Of a stretch of 64,000 bases of DNA, positions 26,638 through 35,211 are shown piece after piece; the stretch's first letter is position 1, and each line of letters starts with the position of its first letter. Location: positions 62,001 through 126,000 of the forward strand of contig NZ_QUEM01000002.1 of NCBI RefSeq assembly GCF_003477995.1, read 5' to 3'. The position numbers and the translations under genes were made by a program. This stretch comes from Bacteroides sp. OF04-15BH (GTDB lineage Bacteria; Bacteroidota; Bacteroidia; Bacteroidales; Bacteroidaceae). The notes beneath the pieces were generated by a model. It was not told the origin of the DNA. It made no database searches and worked only from the letters and a program-made list of their open reading frames with translations.

Positions 26638-27114
26638 TCAGATAAGGTTTTCTGTGCGTTTCACCCATACCTGTCCGTCGATGACACGGGTGATGACGAC
26701 CGGAGTCTTTTCATCCAGAAAACCGTCGGCCGACTGTACCTGTACGATTTTTCCGTCGAAATCGGCATTGCCGATCAGGGCCAGGCGAGTCAGTGCGATT
26801 CCCCGGTCGCCCACTTTGACCGAAAGCTGTTCTTCTGTAGCGGCGGTCGAGTCAATGGTGCGCTTCAGCGAGATACGGTCCAGAGCTTTGGAGCGGAGCA
26901 TCCAGATGCCCGCCACCAGACAGACAATCAGCGAAGCGGCCAGTACGATGATGCCAGCCGACAGACCGTAGCTGTCGAACACCAGCACGTTGGCACCGAT
27001 GAGGCACGCGGCCGAAACGATTCCTGCCAGACTGGTTCCGGGAATGATAAAAATCTCCAGAGCCATGAAGAACACGCAGAGTACGAATAAGGTACTGATG
27101 AGAATGATGTCCAT
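26638..27114 (-). CDS. NfeD-like membrane protein
   Basis: Short NfeD-type protein of 158 residues without the serine-protease domain. It has three hydrophobic segments (about 5-25, 30-48, 50-72), then a C-terminal beta-barrel (OB-fold) domain beginning near SVKVGDRGIALTRLALIGNADFDGKIVQVQS. It is the usual partner of FloA, which lies directly downstream, and is thought to help assemble flotillin microdomains. I find no consensus promoter in the 92 bases up to rsgA. Confidence 0.87.
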   Translation of the reverse strand: MDIILISTLFVLCVFFMALEIFIIPGTSLAGIVSAACLIGANVLVFDSYGLSAGIIVLAASLIVCLVAGIWMLRSKALDRISLKRTIDSTAATEEQLSVKVGDRGIALTRLALIGNADFDGKIVQVQSADGFLDEKTPVVITRVIDGQVWVKRTENLI

Positions 27115-27154
27115 AAGCCTATGATTTTACGGTTCCTTATATGTAATAGGCGGA

Positions 27155-27181
27155 GAAAAGCGTTTCCAGAAGTGGAAACGC
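27155..27181 (-). terminator. Terminator after rsgA
   Basis: GCGTTTCC pairs with GGAAACGC (27160-27181, perfect 8 bp), followed on the minus strand by TTTTC. It separates frr-rsgA from nfeD-floA. Confidence 0.7.
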
Positions 27182-27206
27182 CAGATAATAAGTTCGGGGC
27201 AGAAGA

Positions 27207-28139
27207 CTAATATCCTTGCCGGTATTTGTCTTCATCCTTGTCCTCAAGCATGCTGAGATAAGAATTGTAGCGGCTTTGACTGATATAATGGTCCTCTACC
27301 GCCCGGAGCACGGCGCAACCCGGCTCGTGTGTGTGCGTACAGTTGTTGTACTTGCAGTCGGCCGATACGGCGAATATTTCCTTGAAATAATGCGCCACCT
27401 CTTCTTTCTCCATGTCGAAGGTGCCGAAGCCCTTGATGCCCGGAGTGTCGATGATGTATCCACCCTGCGGCAGTTCGAACATTTCGCTGAAGGTGGTGGT
27501 GTGCATACCCGTATCATGCGCGTAGGAAATCTCGGCTGTTTTGGCTCCGATACCCGGAAGCAGGGCGTTCAGCAGAGTAGATTTGCCCACACCCGAGTTG
27601 CCGGAGAACAGAGTGATTTTGCCGGCCAGTTCCTGTTGCAGGACTTCAATGCCCTCGCCGTTGAGTGCGGAGCAGCAGAAACAGCGGTAACCGATGGTTT
27701 CATACAGATTTACCAGCGCCTGCATATAGCTTGTTTCGTCCTCGCTGTAGCAGTCCGTTTTGTTGAAGATGAGGCACACCGGCACCCGATAAGCCTCTGC
27801 CGAAGCCAGAAAACGGTCGATAAAGGTGGTCGACGTTTCGGGATGGCTCACGGTGACAACCAGAAAAACCTGATCCAGATTGGCCGCCAGAATGTGGCTC
27901 TGCTTGGACAGGTTGGAAGCCTTGCGGATGATATAGTTCTTGCGGTCCTCAATCTCGCTGATAAAGGCCGTACCCTCGGCATTCGGTTGTATGGTCACAC
28001 GGTCGCCCACGGCCACAGGATTGGTGCTTCGGATGCCTTTCAGGCGGAAGTTTCCCTTGATCTTGCAGTCAATAAGCCGGTTGTCGTCGGTTTTGACGAC
28101 ATACCAGCTTCCTGTATTCTTGATGACAAGTCCTTTCAT
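27207..28139 (-). CDS. rsgA: Ribosome small-subunit-dependent GTPase RsgA
   Basis: Circularly permuted GTPase of 310 residues that checks 30S subunit maturation. The N-terminal OB-fold (about 1-75, [14 protein letters not shown] and VAVGDRVTI) comes first. The permuted G domain follows: G4 FNKTD (about 127), G1 [14 protein letters not shown] (about 183) and G3 DTPGIKGFG. The C-terminal zinc site is C-x5-C-x-H-x5-C in the [14 protein letters not shown] segment. Its ATG touches the frr stop codon with no gap (TAA-ATG), so the two are coupled. Confidence 0.96.
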   Translation of the reverse strand: MKGLVIKNTGSWYVVKTDDNRLIDCKIKGNFRLKGIRSTNPVAVGDRVTIQPNAEGTAFISEIEDRKNYIIRKASNLSKQSHILAANLDQVFLVVTVSHPETSTTFIDRFLASAEAYRVPVCLIFNKTDCYSEDETSYMQALVNLYETIGYRCFCCSALNGEGIEVLQQELAGKITLFSGNSGVGKSTLLNALLPGIGAKTAEISYAHDTGMHTTTFSEMFELPQGGYIIDTPGIKGFGTFDMEKEEVAHYFKEIFAVSADCKYNNCTHTHEPGCAVLRAVEDHYISQSRYNSYLSMLEDKDEDKYRQGY

Positions 28140-28700
28140 TTAGACAGTCATGATTTCTTTTTCCTTGGCAGCCAGCAAGGCATCGATCTGCTTGATGGCC
28201 TTGTCGTGCTGTTTCTGCAAGTCGTTTTCAGCATCCTTTTCCATATCCTCGCTCAGTCCGTCCTTGATGGCCTTCTTCAGCTTGTCGATGGTGTCACGGC
28301 GTGCGTTGCGCACACTTACCTTGGCAGTCTCGGCCTCCTTGCTACACTGCTTGGCCAGAGTTCTACGGCGCTCTTCGGTCAATGGAGGAATACCCAGACG
28401 GATAATCTCACCGTTGTTTTCCGGCATGATGCCCAGATCAGAGTCGATGATTGCCTTCTCGATGATGCGGAACATGCTCTTGTCCCAAGGCTTGATGGCG
28501 ATGGTGCGTGCGTCCGGAGTGTTTACGGCAGCTACATTATTGATAGGTACCATGCTTCCGTATGAGTCCACACGGATGCTGTCCAGAATTCGTACGTCGG
28601 CCTTTCCGGCGCGGATGTGAGCCAATGAGTCCTCCAGATACATTACGGCCTCATCCATTTTCTCTTGTGCCTCAGCGAGGCATGCTTTTACGTCAATCAT
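28140..28700 (-). CDS. frr: Ribosome recycling factor
   Basis: Two-domain factor of 186 residues that splits the post-termination ribosome with EF-G. Recognised by MVYLEDSLAHIRAGKADVRILD, VDSYGSMVPINNVAAVNTPDARTI (split over residues 41-64), PPLTEERRRTLAKQCSKEAE and VRNARRDTIDKLKK. Full length and normal. Unlike enterobacteria, pyrH is not adjacent (it is at 33 kb). First gene of the frr-rsgA operon. Confidence 0.97.
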   Translation of the reverse strand: MIDVKACLAEAQEKMDEAVMYLEDSLAHIRAGKADVRILDSIRVDSYGSMVPINNVAAVNTPDARTIAIKPWDKSMFRIIEKAIIDSDLGIMPENNGEIIRLGIPPLTEERRRTLAKQCSKEAETAKVSVRNARRDTIDKLKKAIKDGLSEDMEKDAENDLQKQHDKAIKQIDALLAAKEKEIMTV

Positions 28701-28745
28701 ATTGAATTGTTTTAGTCGTTATTGAATTAATATTTGATGATGGAG

Positions 28746-28777
28746 CAAAAATAGTTTTTTTTTTTCTCTTTCACAAT
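28746..28777 (-). promoter_or_regulatory. frr-rsgA promoter
   Basis: Minus strand ATTG (28774-28777), 20-base spacer, TATTTTTG (28746-28753). The -7 box is exact; the -33 element has one mismatch. Confidence 0.55.
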
Positions 28778-28781
28778 ATGA

Positions 28782-28815
28782 TTTGGTGGATAAGAAAAAA
28801 AAAACAATACCTTTG
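28782..28815 (+). promoter_or_regulatory. Promoter of the VTC operon
   Basis: TTTG (28782-28785), 22-base spacer, TACCTTTG (28808-28815), giving a leader of about 40 bases before the GTG at 28861. The spacer is one base longer than usual. Confidence 0.65.
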
Positions 28816-28860
28816 TAACCATATCGTAATAATCGTCAACCTTAATACATAATATCATTC

Positions 28861-29643
28861 GTGGAAGATCCAACAGCTTATAAAAACAGCCTACAGCCTC
28901 TGCTGGCGGCCATGGACCCGATTTCTCTGCATGAGATGTCGTCCATTCGTCTGATGAATCGTACGGACAAGAAATTTGTGACGGATATCGGACATTTGTA
29001 TCAGATGCTCGAATTGCTCCGGGATGACTACTTTGTGCAGGAGGTGGAGGGCGTGCGCATCTGTGCCTATCAGACCATCTATTGGGACACTCCCGACCAT
29101 GCCTTTTACCGGATGCATCACAACGGCAAGACGCCGAGACGCAAAATCCGGGTGCGTACCTATCTGGATTCGGACATCACCTTTCTGGAGGTGAAAGAAA
29201 AGAACAATCACGGGCGCACGCATAAGGAGCGGATTATGGTGGCCGGCGAGGACCGTCTGCTGGAGAGCGGGGCAGAAAATTTCCTGCAAGAGCAGTTCCG
29301 TTGCGGTCTGTCGGCTTTCCAACCGGCCGTATGCAATCACTTTTATCGCATCACACTGGTCAACAAAGGAAAAACAGAGCGTCTGACCATTGATTTCGGG
29401 GTCTGTTTTGAAAATTATGAAACCGGATGCAAGGAGGGGACCGGCAATCTGGTTATCATAGAACTGAAGCGCGACGGCAATGTGCCTTCGCCCGTGTTGC
29501 AGGTGCTTCGCCGTTTGCGGGTGCGTCCCTTGGGCTTCAGCAAATACTGTATCGGTTCTTTATTGACCAATCCTTCGCTGAAGCAGAACCGCTTCAAGAT
29601 GAAAATGACAGAAATCAGAAAGAGAGCAATATTGAAACTATAA
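28861..29643 (+). CDS. VTC-domain polyphosphate polymerase-like protein
   Basis: Cytosolic triphosphate-tunnel-fold protein of 260 residues, related to the catalytic domain of yeast Vtc4, which makes polyphosphate from ATP. The basic and acidic tunnel residues seem conserved: RTDKKF (Lys37/38), KIRVRTY (Arg97, Arg99), FLEVKEK (Glu110, Lys112), THKERI (Lys122, Arg124), TERLTIDFG, IIELKRDG (Glu201, Lys203) and GFSKYCIG (Lys228). No membrane segment is seen. The start is GTG; an ATG 17 codons later is possible but would leave only ten residues before the conserved SIRLMNRTD. It heads a five-gene operon with DUF4956, a pairing seen widely. Polymerase activity is inferred and the product could be another polyanion. 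Confidence 0.88.
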   Translation: MEDPTAYKNSLQPLLAAMDPISLHEMSSIRLMNRTDKKFVTDIGHLYQMLELLRDDYFVQEVEGVRICAYQTIYWDTPDHAFYRMHHNGKTPRRKIRVRTYLDSDITFLEVKEKNNHGRTHKERIMVAGEDRLLESGAENFLQEQFRCGLSAFQPAVCNHFYRITLVNKGKTERLTIDFGVCFENYETGCKEGTGNLVIIELKRDGNVPSPVLQVLRRLRVRPLGFSKYCIGSLLTNPSLKQNRFKMKMTEIRKRAILKL

Positions 29644-29672
29644 CCCATTAAAAACCAAACAATTTTATAGCT

Positions 29673-30341
29673 ATGTCTTTTTTAGAACCAATTACCGTGA
29701 TGGGAGTTCCCGTCCTGGACATGCGCGGCTTGCTGGAACTGGTGGTGCGCTTTGCATTGAACATTCTGGCTGTAGGCAGTATCGTACGTTTCTTCTATTA
29801 TCCGAAGAGCCAGCGCAGAGATTATTATTTTACTTTCATTTTAATATCTGTCAGCATCTTTATGCTGGTTTACTACATGGAAGGGGCCAAACTGAAGGTC
29901 GGTGCGGCTCTGGGCTTGTTTGCCATCTTCGGCATTATCCGTTACCGTACGGAGGCAGTGCCCATCCGTGAGATGACTTATCTGTTCTTCCTGGTGGCTC
30001 TGTCGGTCATCAACGGTATGGCCGAGGAAATGAGCATCATCGAGCTGCTGATTCCGAACCTGATTTTCATACTGGTGGCCTGGCTCTTTGAGAGCAGCCG
30101 TCTGGTTCGTCACGTGCCCAGCAAGTATATCTGTTATGACAACATCAGTCTGATTACTCCCGAGCGGCGTGCCGATCTGATTGCCGATCTGAAACAGCGC
30201 ACCGGACTGAATGTGATCCGTGTGGAGGTGGGCACCATCGATTTCCTGCGTGACAGCGCACTGCTCAAAATCTATTATGAGGATGCCGAGGAAAAGGGAA
30301 GCGAAATGGAGGACATGCTCCGTCTGCCCCGCAATAACTGA
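29673..30341 (+). CDS. DUF4956 membrane protein
   Basis: Inner-membrane protein of 222 residues with about four hydrophobic helices (approximately 20-40, 50-68, 73-90 and 105-145) and a soluble C-terminal part of 70 residues. The signature GLFAIFGIIRYRTEAVPIREMTYLF is characteristic of DUF4956. Its function is unknown, but the family is repeatedly found next to VTC-domain genes, suggesting it anchors or channels the product of that enzyme. It lies 29 bases after the VTC gene and 33 before the next gene. Confidence 0.87.
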   Translation: MSFLEPITVMGVPVLDMRGLLELVVRFALNILAVGSIVRFFYYPKSQRRDYYFTFILISVSIFMLVYYMEGAKLKVGAALGLFAIFGIIRYRTEAVPIREMTYLFFLVALSVINGMAEEMSIIELLIPNLIFILVAWLFESSRLVRHVPSKYICYDNISLITPERRADLIADLKQRTGLNVIRVEVGTIDFLRDSALLKIYYEDAEEKGSEMEDMLRLPRNN

Positions 30342-30374
30342 TACCTTATTGACAAGAACGAAAAATAGCAAGCA

Positions 30375-31184
30375 ATGATGAAAAAGAGAATCTTAGGACT
30401 GGCCGGTGCCTTGCTTTGCTGGGGCACGGCTTTGTGGGCTCAGAGTGATGACTTTGGGTTGTGGACGGAAATCAATGTGTCGAAGTCCTTACCGCATAAC
30501 CTGGAACTGTCGTTTGAGGGCGAATACCGTATGGAGGACTGTCTACGCAAGACCGACCGTTTTGGCGGAACGCTCAGTCTGGGATACAAGCCCACCAAGT
30601 TTATGAAGCTCAAGGCCGGATATGCCTTGCTGTATGGCTATAATTCGGAGGAGCGCAAGGAAAAATATACCAACGATGTTGAGGACCCGTTCTTCTACGA
30701 AGGATATAATATTACCGAGGCTTACTGGTCCTTGCGCCATCGCTTCAAGGCCGATGTCACTTTCGACAAGAAATTCTTCAAGTGGCTGAAGATTTCTCTG
30801 CGTGAGCGCTATCAGTACACATTCCGTCCGGAGCAGGAAGTGCCGCGCATGAAGTACCGCTTCTACGAGGGTGAACTCAAACCCGGATATCCGGAGTCTG
30901 ATCCGGATGTAAAGCACGAGAAGCGCACGCACATGCTGCGTTCCCGTCTGGAGTTTCAATACGACAAGAAGAAATGCGACTGGAAACCGTTCGTTTCTTT
31001 CGAAGTCTACAACGATCTGGCCAATCAGATGAAAACCGGAGAGTATAAGGTGATGTGTGGTACGGACTATAAAATCTCCAAACAGCACAAAGTGAATGTG
31101 TCTTATCTGTTCAATACCGAGATGGAGACACATCCTTATGAGAGCCGTCATGTGCTGATTCTGGGCTATTCATACGATTTCTAA
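30375..31184 (+). CDS. DUF2490 outer-membrane barrel-like protein
   Basis: Exported protein of 269 residues: signal peptide to about residue 22 (ALWAQ), then alternating aromatic and charged beta-strands (LELSFEGEYRMED, GGTLSLGYKPTKFMKLKAGYALLYG, KVNVSYLFN) ending in HVLILGYSYDF. A terminal Phe is the classic sign of an outer-membrane barrel. It fits DUF2490, described only as a putative barrel. Together with an inner-membrane DUF4956 and a cytosolic VTC protein it would give the operon a component in each envelope layer. Confidence 0.8.
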   Translation: MMKKRILGLAGALLCWGTALWAQSDDFGLWTEINVSKSLPHNLELSFEGEYRMEDCLRKTDRFGGTLSLGYKPTKFMKLKAGYALLYGYNSEERKEKYTNDVEDPFFYEGYNITEAYWSLRHRFKADVTFDKKFFKWLKISLRERYQYTFRPEQEVPRMKYRFYEGELKPGYPESDPDVKHEKRTHMLRSRLEFQYDKKKCDWKPFVSFEVYNDLANQMKTGEYKVMCGTDYKISKQHKVNVSYLFNTEMETHPYESRHVLILGYSYDF

Positions 31185-31208
31185 ACCAAAACACAAAATA
31201 GTAGGAAT

Positions 31209-31688
31209 ATGAAAAAACGTTGGTGGGGCATTCTGCCCGTAATAGCATTGCTGGCACCTCAGTGCGTTCAGGCTGACGAGACGGAATATATGGTGTTTCT
31301 GTCATCGGCCGGCGAGCAGGGGATTGCTGTTTCCGACTTGAAAAAGGTGGTTTTTCAGAGCGGAGAAATGATTGTGGAGAAGAAGGACAACACTTCGGAG
31401 CGTTTTGCGCTGAAAGATATGAACAAGATGTTTTTCCGGATGCAGTCTACCGGAATAGAGAAACCCGCTGAGGCCGGCGCCCGCCTGACCTGGAACGCAC
31501 AGACTGCCGAAGTAGGATTGCCGGCAACTTCTTCCGGAGCCTGGGCTACGGTGTACTCGCTGAGCGGTACGGTGATCTGCAAGGAACGGATGGCCGCAGC
31601 CGGAGGAACTCTGTCGCTGAGTCATCTGCCAAAGGGTGTTTATGTGGTGCATTATGCCGGAATGACGCTTAAAATTGTGAAGTCATGA
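31209..31688 (+). CDS. Small exported protein with T9SS-like C-terminal tail
   Basis: Exported protein of 159 residues (signal peptide to about residue 22, CVQAD). The middle has SDLKKVVFQSGEMIVEKKDN and a short linker. The last 70 residues resemble the type A sorting domain of T9SS cargo, with GAWATVYSLSGTVIC and SHLPKGVYVVHYAGMTLKIVKS as the final strands. Such tails are also found as degenerate modules in species lacking T9SS. The stop overlaps the next start as ATGA, so coupling is likely. No enzyme motif is seen. Confidence 0.75.
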   Translation: MKKRWWGILPVIALLAPQCVQADETEYMVFLSSAGEQGIAVSDLKKVVFQSGEMIVEKKDNTSERFALKDMNKMFFRMQSTGIEKPAEAGARLTWNAQTAEVGLPATSSGAWATVYSLSGTVICKERMAAAGGTLSLSHLPKGVYVVHYAGMTLKIVKS

Positions 31689-32935
31689 AGAAAAGATTGA
31701 TGAATATAGGCAAGGGGCTGGCTGTACTGTGCCTCTTGTTGCTGGCTCTGCCGGTGGCAGCCCAGCGTTATATGTATGTGTGGCAGGGTGGAAACTTCAC
31801 TCGGGTGGACCGTTCTACAGTGGGCGACATGCCTTTCTCCGGCGGCGGTTATTATTTGCAGATTGATGGTGTGAGCTATCCGGTATCGCGTCTGGACAGT
31901 ATTACCTTTACACCTCCTGTGTTGGATACAACCGGCAAAGTGGTGGTGCGCTATGAAGGTAACCGGGCCGAAGTAAGCATTCCGGCAACGGTTTCCGGAG
32001 TTACTGCACAGGTGAATGGAGCGCATGTCACCTTGACTTCTACCAATACGACCGATGAACTGGAATATGTGTTGCAGGGAACATCGTCTGTCGGCTCATT
32101 GCTCTATTATGGTGATTATAAGTGCAAGTTCTATTTGAATAACCTGAATCTGGTTTCCAATAAAGGAGCGGCCATCGACATTCAGTGTGGCAAGCGCATT
32201 GAAATGATTCTGCACGAGGGAACCGTCAATTCTTTGCAGGACGCTCCGGGCGGTGTCCAGAAGGCAGCGCTCAATTGCGACGGTCATCTGGAGTTTGAGG
32301 ACGGCGGAAGCCTGACTGTGGCCGGAAAGACCGGACATGCCATCCGCAGCAATGAGTATCTGTTGATTAAGAAATCTACCGGAACGGTTACGGTGACAGA
32401 AGCCGTGAAAGACGGTCTGCACTGCGGTCAGTATTTTCAGATGAATGGAGGTAACCTGGTGGTTGCCGGAAATAAGGAAGACGCGGTACAGGCAGAGCTG
32501 ACGAATAATCCGCTGGACGAACTCAACGGTCAGTTGTTGGTTAAGGGTGGTACGCTTGATCTTATGGTGTCCGGAAACGATGTCAAGGGCTTGAAAGCCG
32601 ACAAGAATATCACGATCAGCGGCGGAGATATCCGGATAAAGGTAACGGGAAACGGTTCCAAGGGTATCAGTACCGACGGTCATCTGTTTGTCAACGAGAA
32701 TGATAATCCTACGAACATCGACATCGAGGCTACCGGTGGTCCGTACACCGATCCGACAACTCAGGAAGTAAAGAAATGTATGGGCATGAAGATAGACTTC
32801 AACATGACGGTAGAAGCCGGAAAAATCAAGGTAGTCAATACCGGAAAGGACAGCTCGGGCATCAAGGTTGCCGGCACGTACACCAATAAGGGGGGCCAGG
32901 TAGATGCTTCGATCGAAGCCGGAGTCATGAAATAA
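31685..32935 (+). CDS. Cthe_2159-type carbohydrate-binding beta-helix protein
   Basis: Exported protein of 416 residues (signal peptide to about residue 26, PVAAQ). An N-terminal 75-residue module (SYPVSRLDSITF) is followed by a right-handed beta-helix of repeated turns: NLNLVSNKGAAIDIQCGK, GHLEFEDGGSLTVAGKTGHAI, VTVTEAVKDGLHCG, NLVVAGNKEDAVQ, KADKNITISGGDIRIKV. This pattern belongs to the Cthe_2159 family, whose founding member binds cellulose and acidic sugars with bound calcium and resembles polysaccharide lyases. Last gene of the operon. What it binds here is unknown; an anionic polymer would fit the VTC neighbour but is only a guess. Confidence 0.85.
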   Translation: MKKRLMNIGKGLAVLCLLLLALPVAAQRYMYVWQGGNFTRVDRSTVGDMPFSGGGYYLQIDGVSYPVSRLDSITFTPPVLDTTGKVVVRYEGNRAEVSIPATVSGVTAQVNGAHVTLTSTNTTDELEYVLQGTSSVGSLLYYGDYKCKFYLNNLNLVSNKGAAIDIQCGKRIEMILHEGTVNSLQDAPGGVQKAALNCDGHLEFEDGGSLTVAGKTGHAIRSNEYLLIKKSTGTVTVTEAVKDGLHCGQYFQMNGGNLVVAGNKEDAVQAELTNNPLDELNGQLLVKGGTLDLMVSGNDVKGLKADKNITISGGDIRIKVTGNGSKGISTDGHLFVNENDNPTNIDIEATGGPYTDPTTQEVKKCMGMKIDFNMTVEAGKIKVVNTGKDSSGIKVAGTYTNKGGQVDASIEAGVMK

Positions 32936-32955
32936 CCGTTGGGTCAGCATACAGA

Positions 32956-33025
32956 GTTTTCAACAGCCTGTTGAAAACGGACAAGGGCTGTTATGCCGGA
33001 TGTTTCCGAAGCATAACAGCCCTTG
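32956..33025. terminator. Two hairpins between the VTC operon and pyrH
   Basis: GTTTTCAACAG and CTGTTGAAAAC form an 11-bp dyad around one central base (32956-32978). Then CAAGGGCTGTTATGC pairs perfectly with GCATAACAGCCCTTG (32982-33025), with a further CGGA/TCCG in its loop. The second can act on both strands, ending the + operon and the - pyrH transcript. Confidence 0.7.
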
Positions 33026-33044
33026 CTGTATCCGTATATCGGGA

Positions 33045-33755
33045 TTAGTTGTGTACCAGTGTACCGATATTCTCGCCTTCCATCACCTTCTTCAGGTTGC
33101 CGTAGATGTCCATATTGAACACATAGATCGGCAGATTGTTTTCCTTGCACATGGTGGTGGCGGTCAGGTCCATCACTTTCAGGCCCTTGTTATAGATCTC
33201 ATCGTAAGTAATCTCTGTGAACTTGGTAGCGGTAGGATCCTTTTCCGGGTCGGCTGTATAGACACCGTCCACACGGGTTCCCTTCAGCATGACATCCGCT
33301 TCAATCTCGATGCCGCGCAGAGAAGAACCGGTATCAGTAGTAAAGTACGGGTTTCCGGTTCCGGCGCTCATAATCACTACCTCACCGTTTTCCATACATT
33401 CAATCGCTTTCCATTTGCTGTAGAACTCACCGATCGGTTCCATACGGATGGCAGTCAGCACGCGGCTCTTTACGCCGATAGCACCCAAGGCGCTGCTCAG
33501 TCCCAAAGAATTGATCACGGTGGCACACATACCCATCTGGTCGCCCTTCACGCGGTCAAATCCCTTTCCGGCGCCGCTCAGTCCGCGGAAAATGTTACCG
33601 CCTCCAATCACGATACCAATCTGTACCCCCATTTCGTGCACTTCCTTGATCTGCTGGGCATATTCTGCCAGTCTTTTCTCGTCAATACCATATTTCTGTT
33701 CGCCCATCAAGCTCTCTCCGCTCAATTTCAGCAAGATTCTTTTAAATTTAGCCAT
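33045..33755 (-). CDS. pyrH: UMP kinase
   Basis: Hexameric bacterial UMP kinase of the amino-acid-kinase fold, 236 residues, phosphorylating UMP to UDP. Motifs: KRILLKLSGESLMG at the N-terminus, GIVIGGGNIFRG (about 49-60), DQMGMCATVINSLGLSSAL, GTGNPYFTTDTGSSLRGIE and KGTRVDGVYTADPEKDP. Normal length. Monocistronic here with its own promoter and terminator. Confidence 0.97.
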   Translation of the reverse strand: MAKFKRILLKLSGESLMGEQKYGIDEKRLAEYAQQIKEVHEMGVQIGIVIGGGNIFRGLSGAGKGFDRVKGDQMGMCATVINSLGLSSALGAIGVKSRVLTAIRMEPIGEFYSKWKAIECMENGEVVIMSAGTGNPYFTTDTGSSLRGIEIEADVMLKGTRVDGVYTADPEKDPTATKFTEITYDEIYNKGLKVMDLTATTMCKENNLPIYVFNMDIYGNLKKVMEGENIGTLVHN

Positions 33756-33790
33756 GATACGATGTTTGTTAAGTTAATTCGAATTCCCTA

Positions 33791-33822
33791 CAAAGATACC
33801 TTTTTCGTTTTCTTGTTCCAAT
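33791..33822 (-). promoter_or_regulatory. pyrH promoter
   Basis: Minus strand ATTG (33819-33822), 20-base spacer, TATCTTTG (33791-33798), 36 bases before the ATG. The -33 element has one mismatch. The remaining bases up to birA (to 33948) hold only a weak GGGGC/GCCCC pairing near 33896-33918. Confidence 0.6.
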
Positions 33823-33948
33823 AAAATCCGGAAGTTTTCTCACGTCTTCTGCCGGGGCACATCTCTTGAATGTACCTGTTTTGCGGTCTTGAAGGGTGGG
33901 GGCTATGCTTCTGCGCCCCGATTCGTAAGTGTACTTTCCGTAGGTTTT

Positions 33949-34740
33949 CTATAAGGTGAGCTCCTGTTCCTGCGGTCCGTTCAGGATATAGCGCACCTCC
34001 TTGAAAGCATATTTCCGCTGTTGTCCCTGTTCATCCTCCAGAATCAGATGTCCGTCCGGCTCCACATCGGCAATGCGTGCCCGGAAGCGTCCTCCTTCAT
34101 CTTCATACAGATGCCAGCCTTCCTTGCGGTACAGAGCCTTGCGGTATTGGGCGTCTACCGTATCGGCTTCGCCCCGTTGCAACATGCGGTAGTATTTCTG
34201 GAAGCTTTCCATAAACAGCTCCAGCACGAAGCGACGTTCCGTTTCCTGACCGAGAATCTGACAGAGCGACACCGGGTTAGGCGCGTTTCCTGTGAAGGTT
34301 TCCTGATTGACGTTCATGCCGATGCCGATAATGCTCTGCTCCAGTTGCTTGCCCATCCAGTCGTTTTCGATGAGCATGCCGCAGATCTTCCGGTCGTTCC
34401 AATACACGTCATTGGGCCACTTGATCGAAATGCCTTCGGTGTAGTGGGCAAAGGCATCGTGCACGGCAAGAGCGGCCACCTGCGAGATGCGGAACATCTG
34501 TCCCGCCTCCAGAAAGCGCGGATGCACCTTCATACTGAAAAGCAGGTTCTTGCCTCGTTCCGATTCCCAGGAGTTACCGATCTGTCCCCGTCCCCGGCTT
34601 TGATATTCAGCGGTAACCAGAATCATGTCGCACGGTTGCAGAGGGCGGTATGATTTCAGAAAATTGTTGGTAGAGTCGATGCTTTCGAGTTCAATCATCT
34701 TGAATCCCGGTCCATCGTCCAGACAGAAATGTTTTTCCAT
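33949..34740 (-). CDS. birA: Biotin-protein ligase
   Basis: Group I biotin-[acetyl-CoA-carboxylase] ligase of 263 residues, without the DNA-binding domain of E. coli BirA. Motifs: ESIDSTNNFLK near residue 18, the biotin/ATP loop SRGRGQIGNSWESERGKNL near 70, SIKWPNDVYWNDRKICGML and IGIGMNVNQ, then the C-terminal SH3-like domain with GRFRARIADVEPDGHLIL. It charges biotin carboxylase carriers used in fatty acid and propionate pathways. It starts 16 bases after yraN. The ATG could also be the internal one at MIELESIDS. Confidence 0.93.
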   Translation of the reverse strand: MEKHFCLDDGPGFKMIELESIDSTNNFLKSYRPLQPCDMILVTAEYQSRGRGQIGNSWESERGKNLLFSMKVHPRFLEAGQMFRISQVAALAVHDAFAHYTEGISIKWPNDVYWNDRKICGMLIENDWMGKQLEQSIIGIGMNVNQETFTGNAPNPVSLCQILGQETERRFVLELFMESFQKYYRMLQRGEADTVDAQYRKALYRKEGWHLYEDEGGRFRARIADVEPDGHLILEDEQGQQRKYAFKEVRYILNGPQEQELTL

Positions 34741-34756
34741 ATAGCTTCTTTTGTTT

Positions 34757-35125
34757 TTAGAATTCCAGTGGCGGGTAGAAAGCCTGTTCGATATGTTCCG
34801 TGTGATAGGGTGGTTGCAGTCCCACGACGCAGATCAGATCAAAGCGTACTTTCCCGTCAAATCTCTTTTTCCGGATATACGCCTCGGCAGCGGTGACCGT
34901 GCGTCTTATTTTCGGCATGTCCACCGCGTCCTGAGGGTTTCCGAACTCCGTATTTCTCCGGCTTTTCACCTCCACGAACACCATGATGTCATCTTTCAGG
35001 GCAATCAGGTCGATCTCGTTCTTCCGGAAGCGCCAGTTACGCTCCAGAATGCGGTAGCCTTTTTGGAGAAGCAGCTGTTCGGCGGCAGCCTCTCCCTCTT
35101 TTCCCAGTTCGTTGTGTAAAGCCAT
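34757..35125 (-). CDS. YraN/UPF0102 nuclease-fold protein
   Basis: Small protein of 122 residues with the restriction-endonuclease-like UPF0102 fold. It shows GKEGEAAAEQLLLQKGYRIL at the N-terminus and the putative PD-(D/E)xK core NEIDLIALKDD...VFVEVKSR (Asp about 40, Glu and Lys about 54-56). Biochemical role uncertain; the family is linked to DNA processing. Forms a short operon with birA. Confidence 0.9.
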   Translation of the reverse strand: MALHNELGKEGEAAAEQLLLQKGYRILERNWRFRKNEIDLIALKDDIMVFVEVKSRRNTEFGNPQDAVDMPKIRRTVTAAEAYIRKKRFDGKVRFDLICVVGLQPPYHTEHIEQAFYPPLEF

Positions 35126-35154
35126 GTTTTCTACGGTTTAGGTTTCTCTTTTCA

Positions 35155-35162
35155 CAAAGATA
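35155..35162 (-). promoter_or_regulatory. yraN-birA -7 box with adjacent dyad
   Basis: TATCTTTG on the minus strand, 30 bases before the ATG. The 13-base dyad CAAGGAATCCTTG (35163-35175) falls in the expected spacer and could be an operator or chance. Confidence 0.45.
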
Positions 35163-35211
35163 CAAGGAATCCTTGAAAAATTCTGTCTGTAGGCATTTTT
35201 TGTGTCACCCT

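Noticed and set aside
27216..28565. Open frame of 449 codons on the plus strand opposite rsgA and frr
   Set aside because: It spans two real genes on the other strand and has no homology-like motif.
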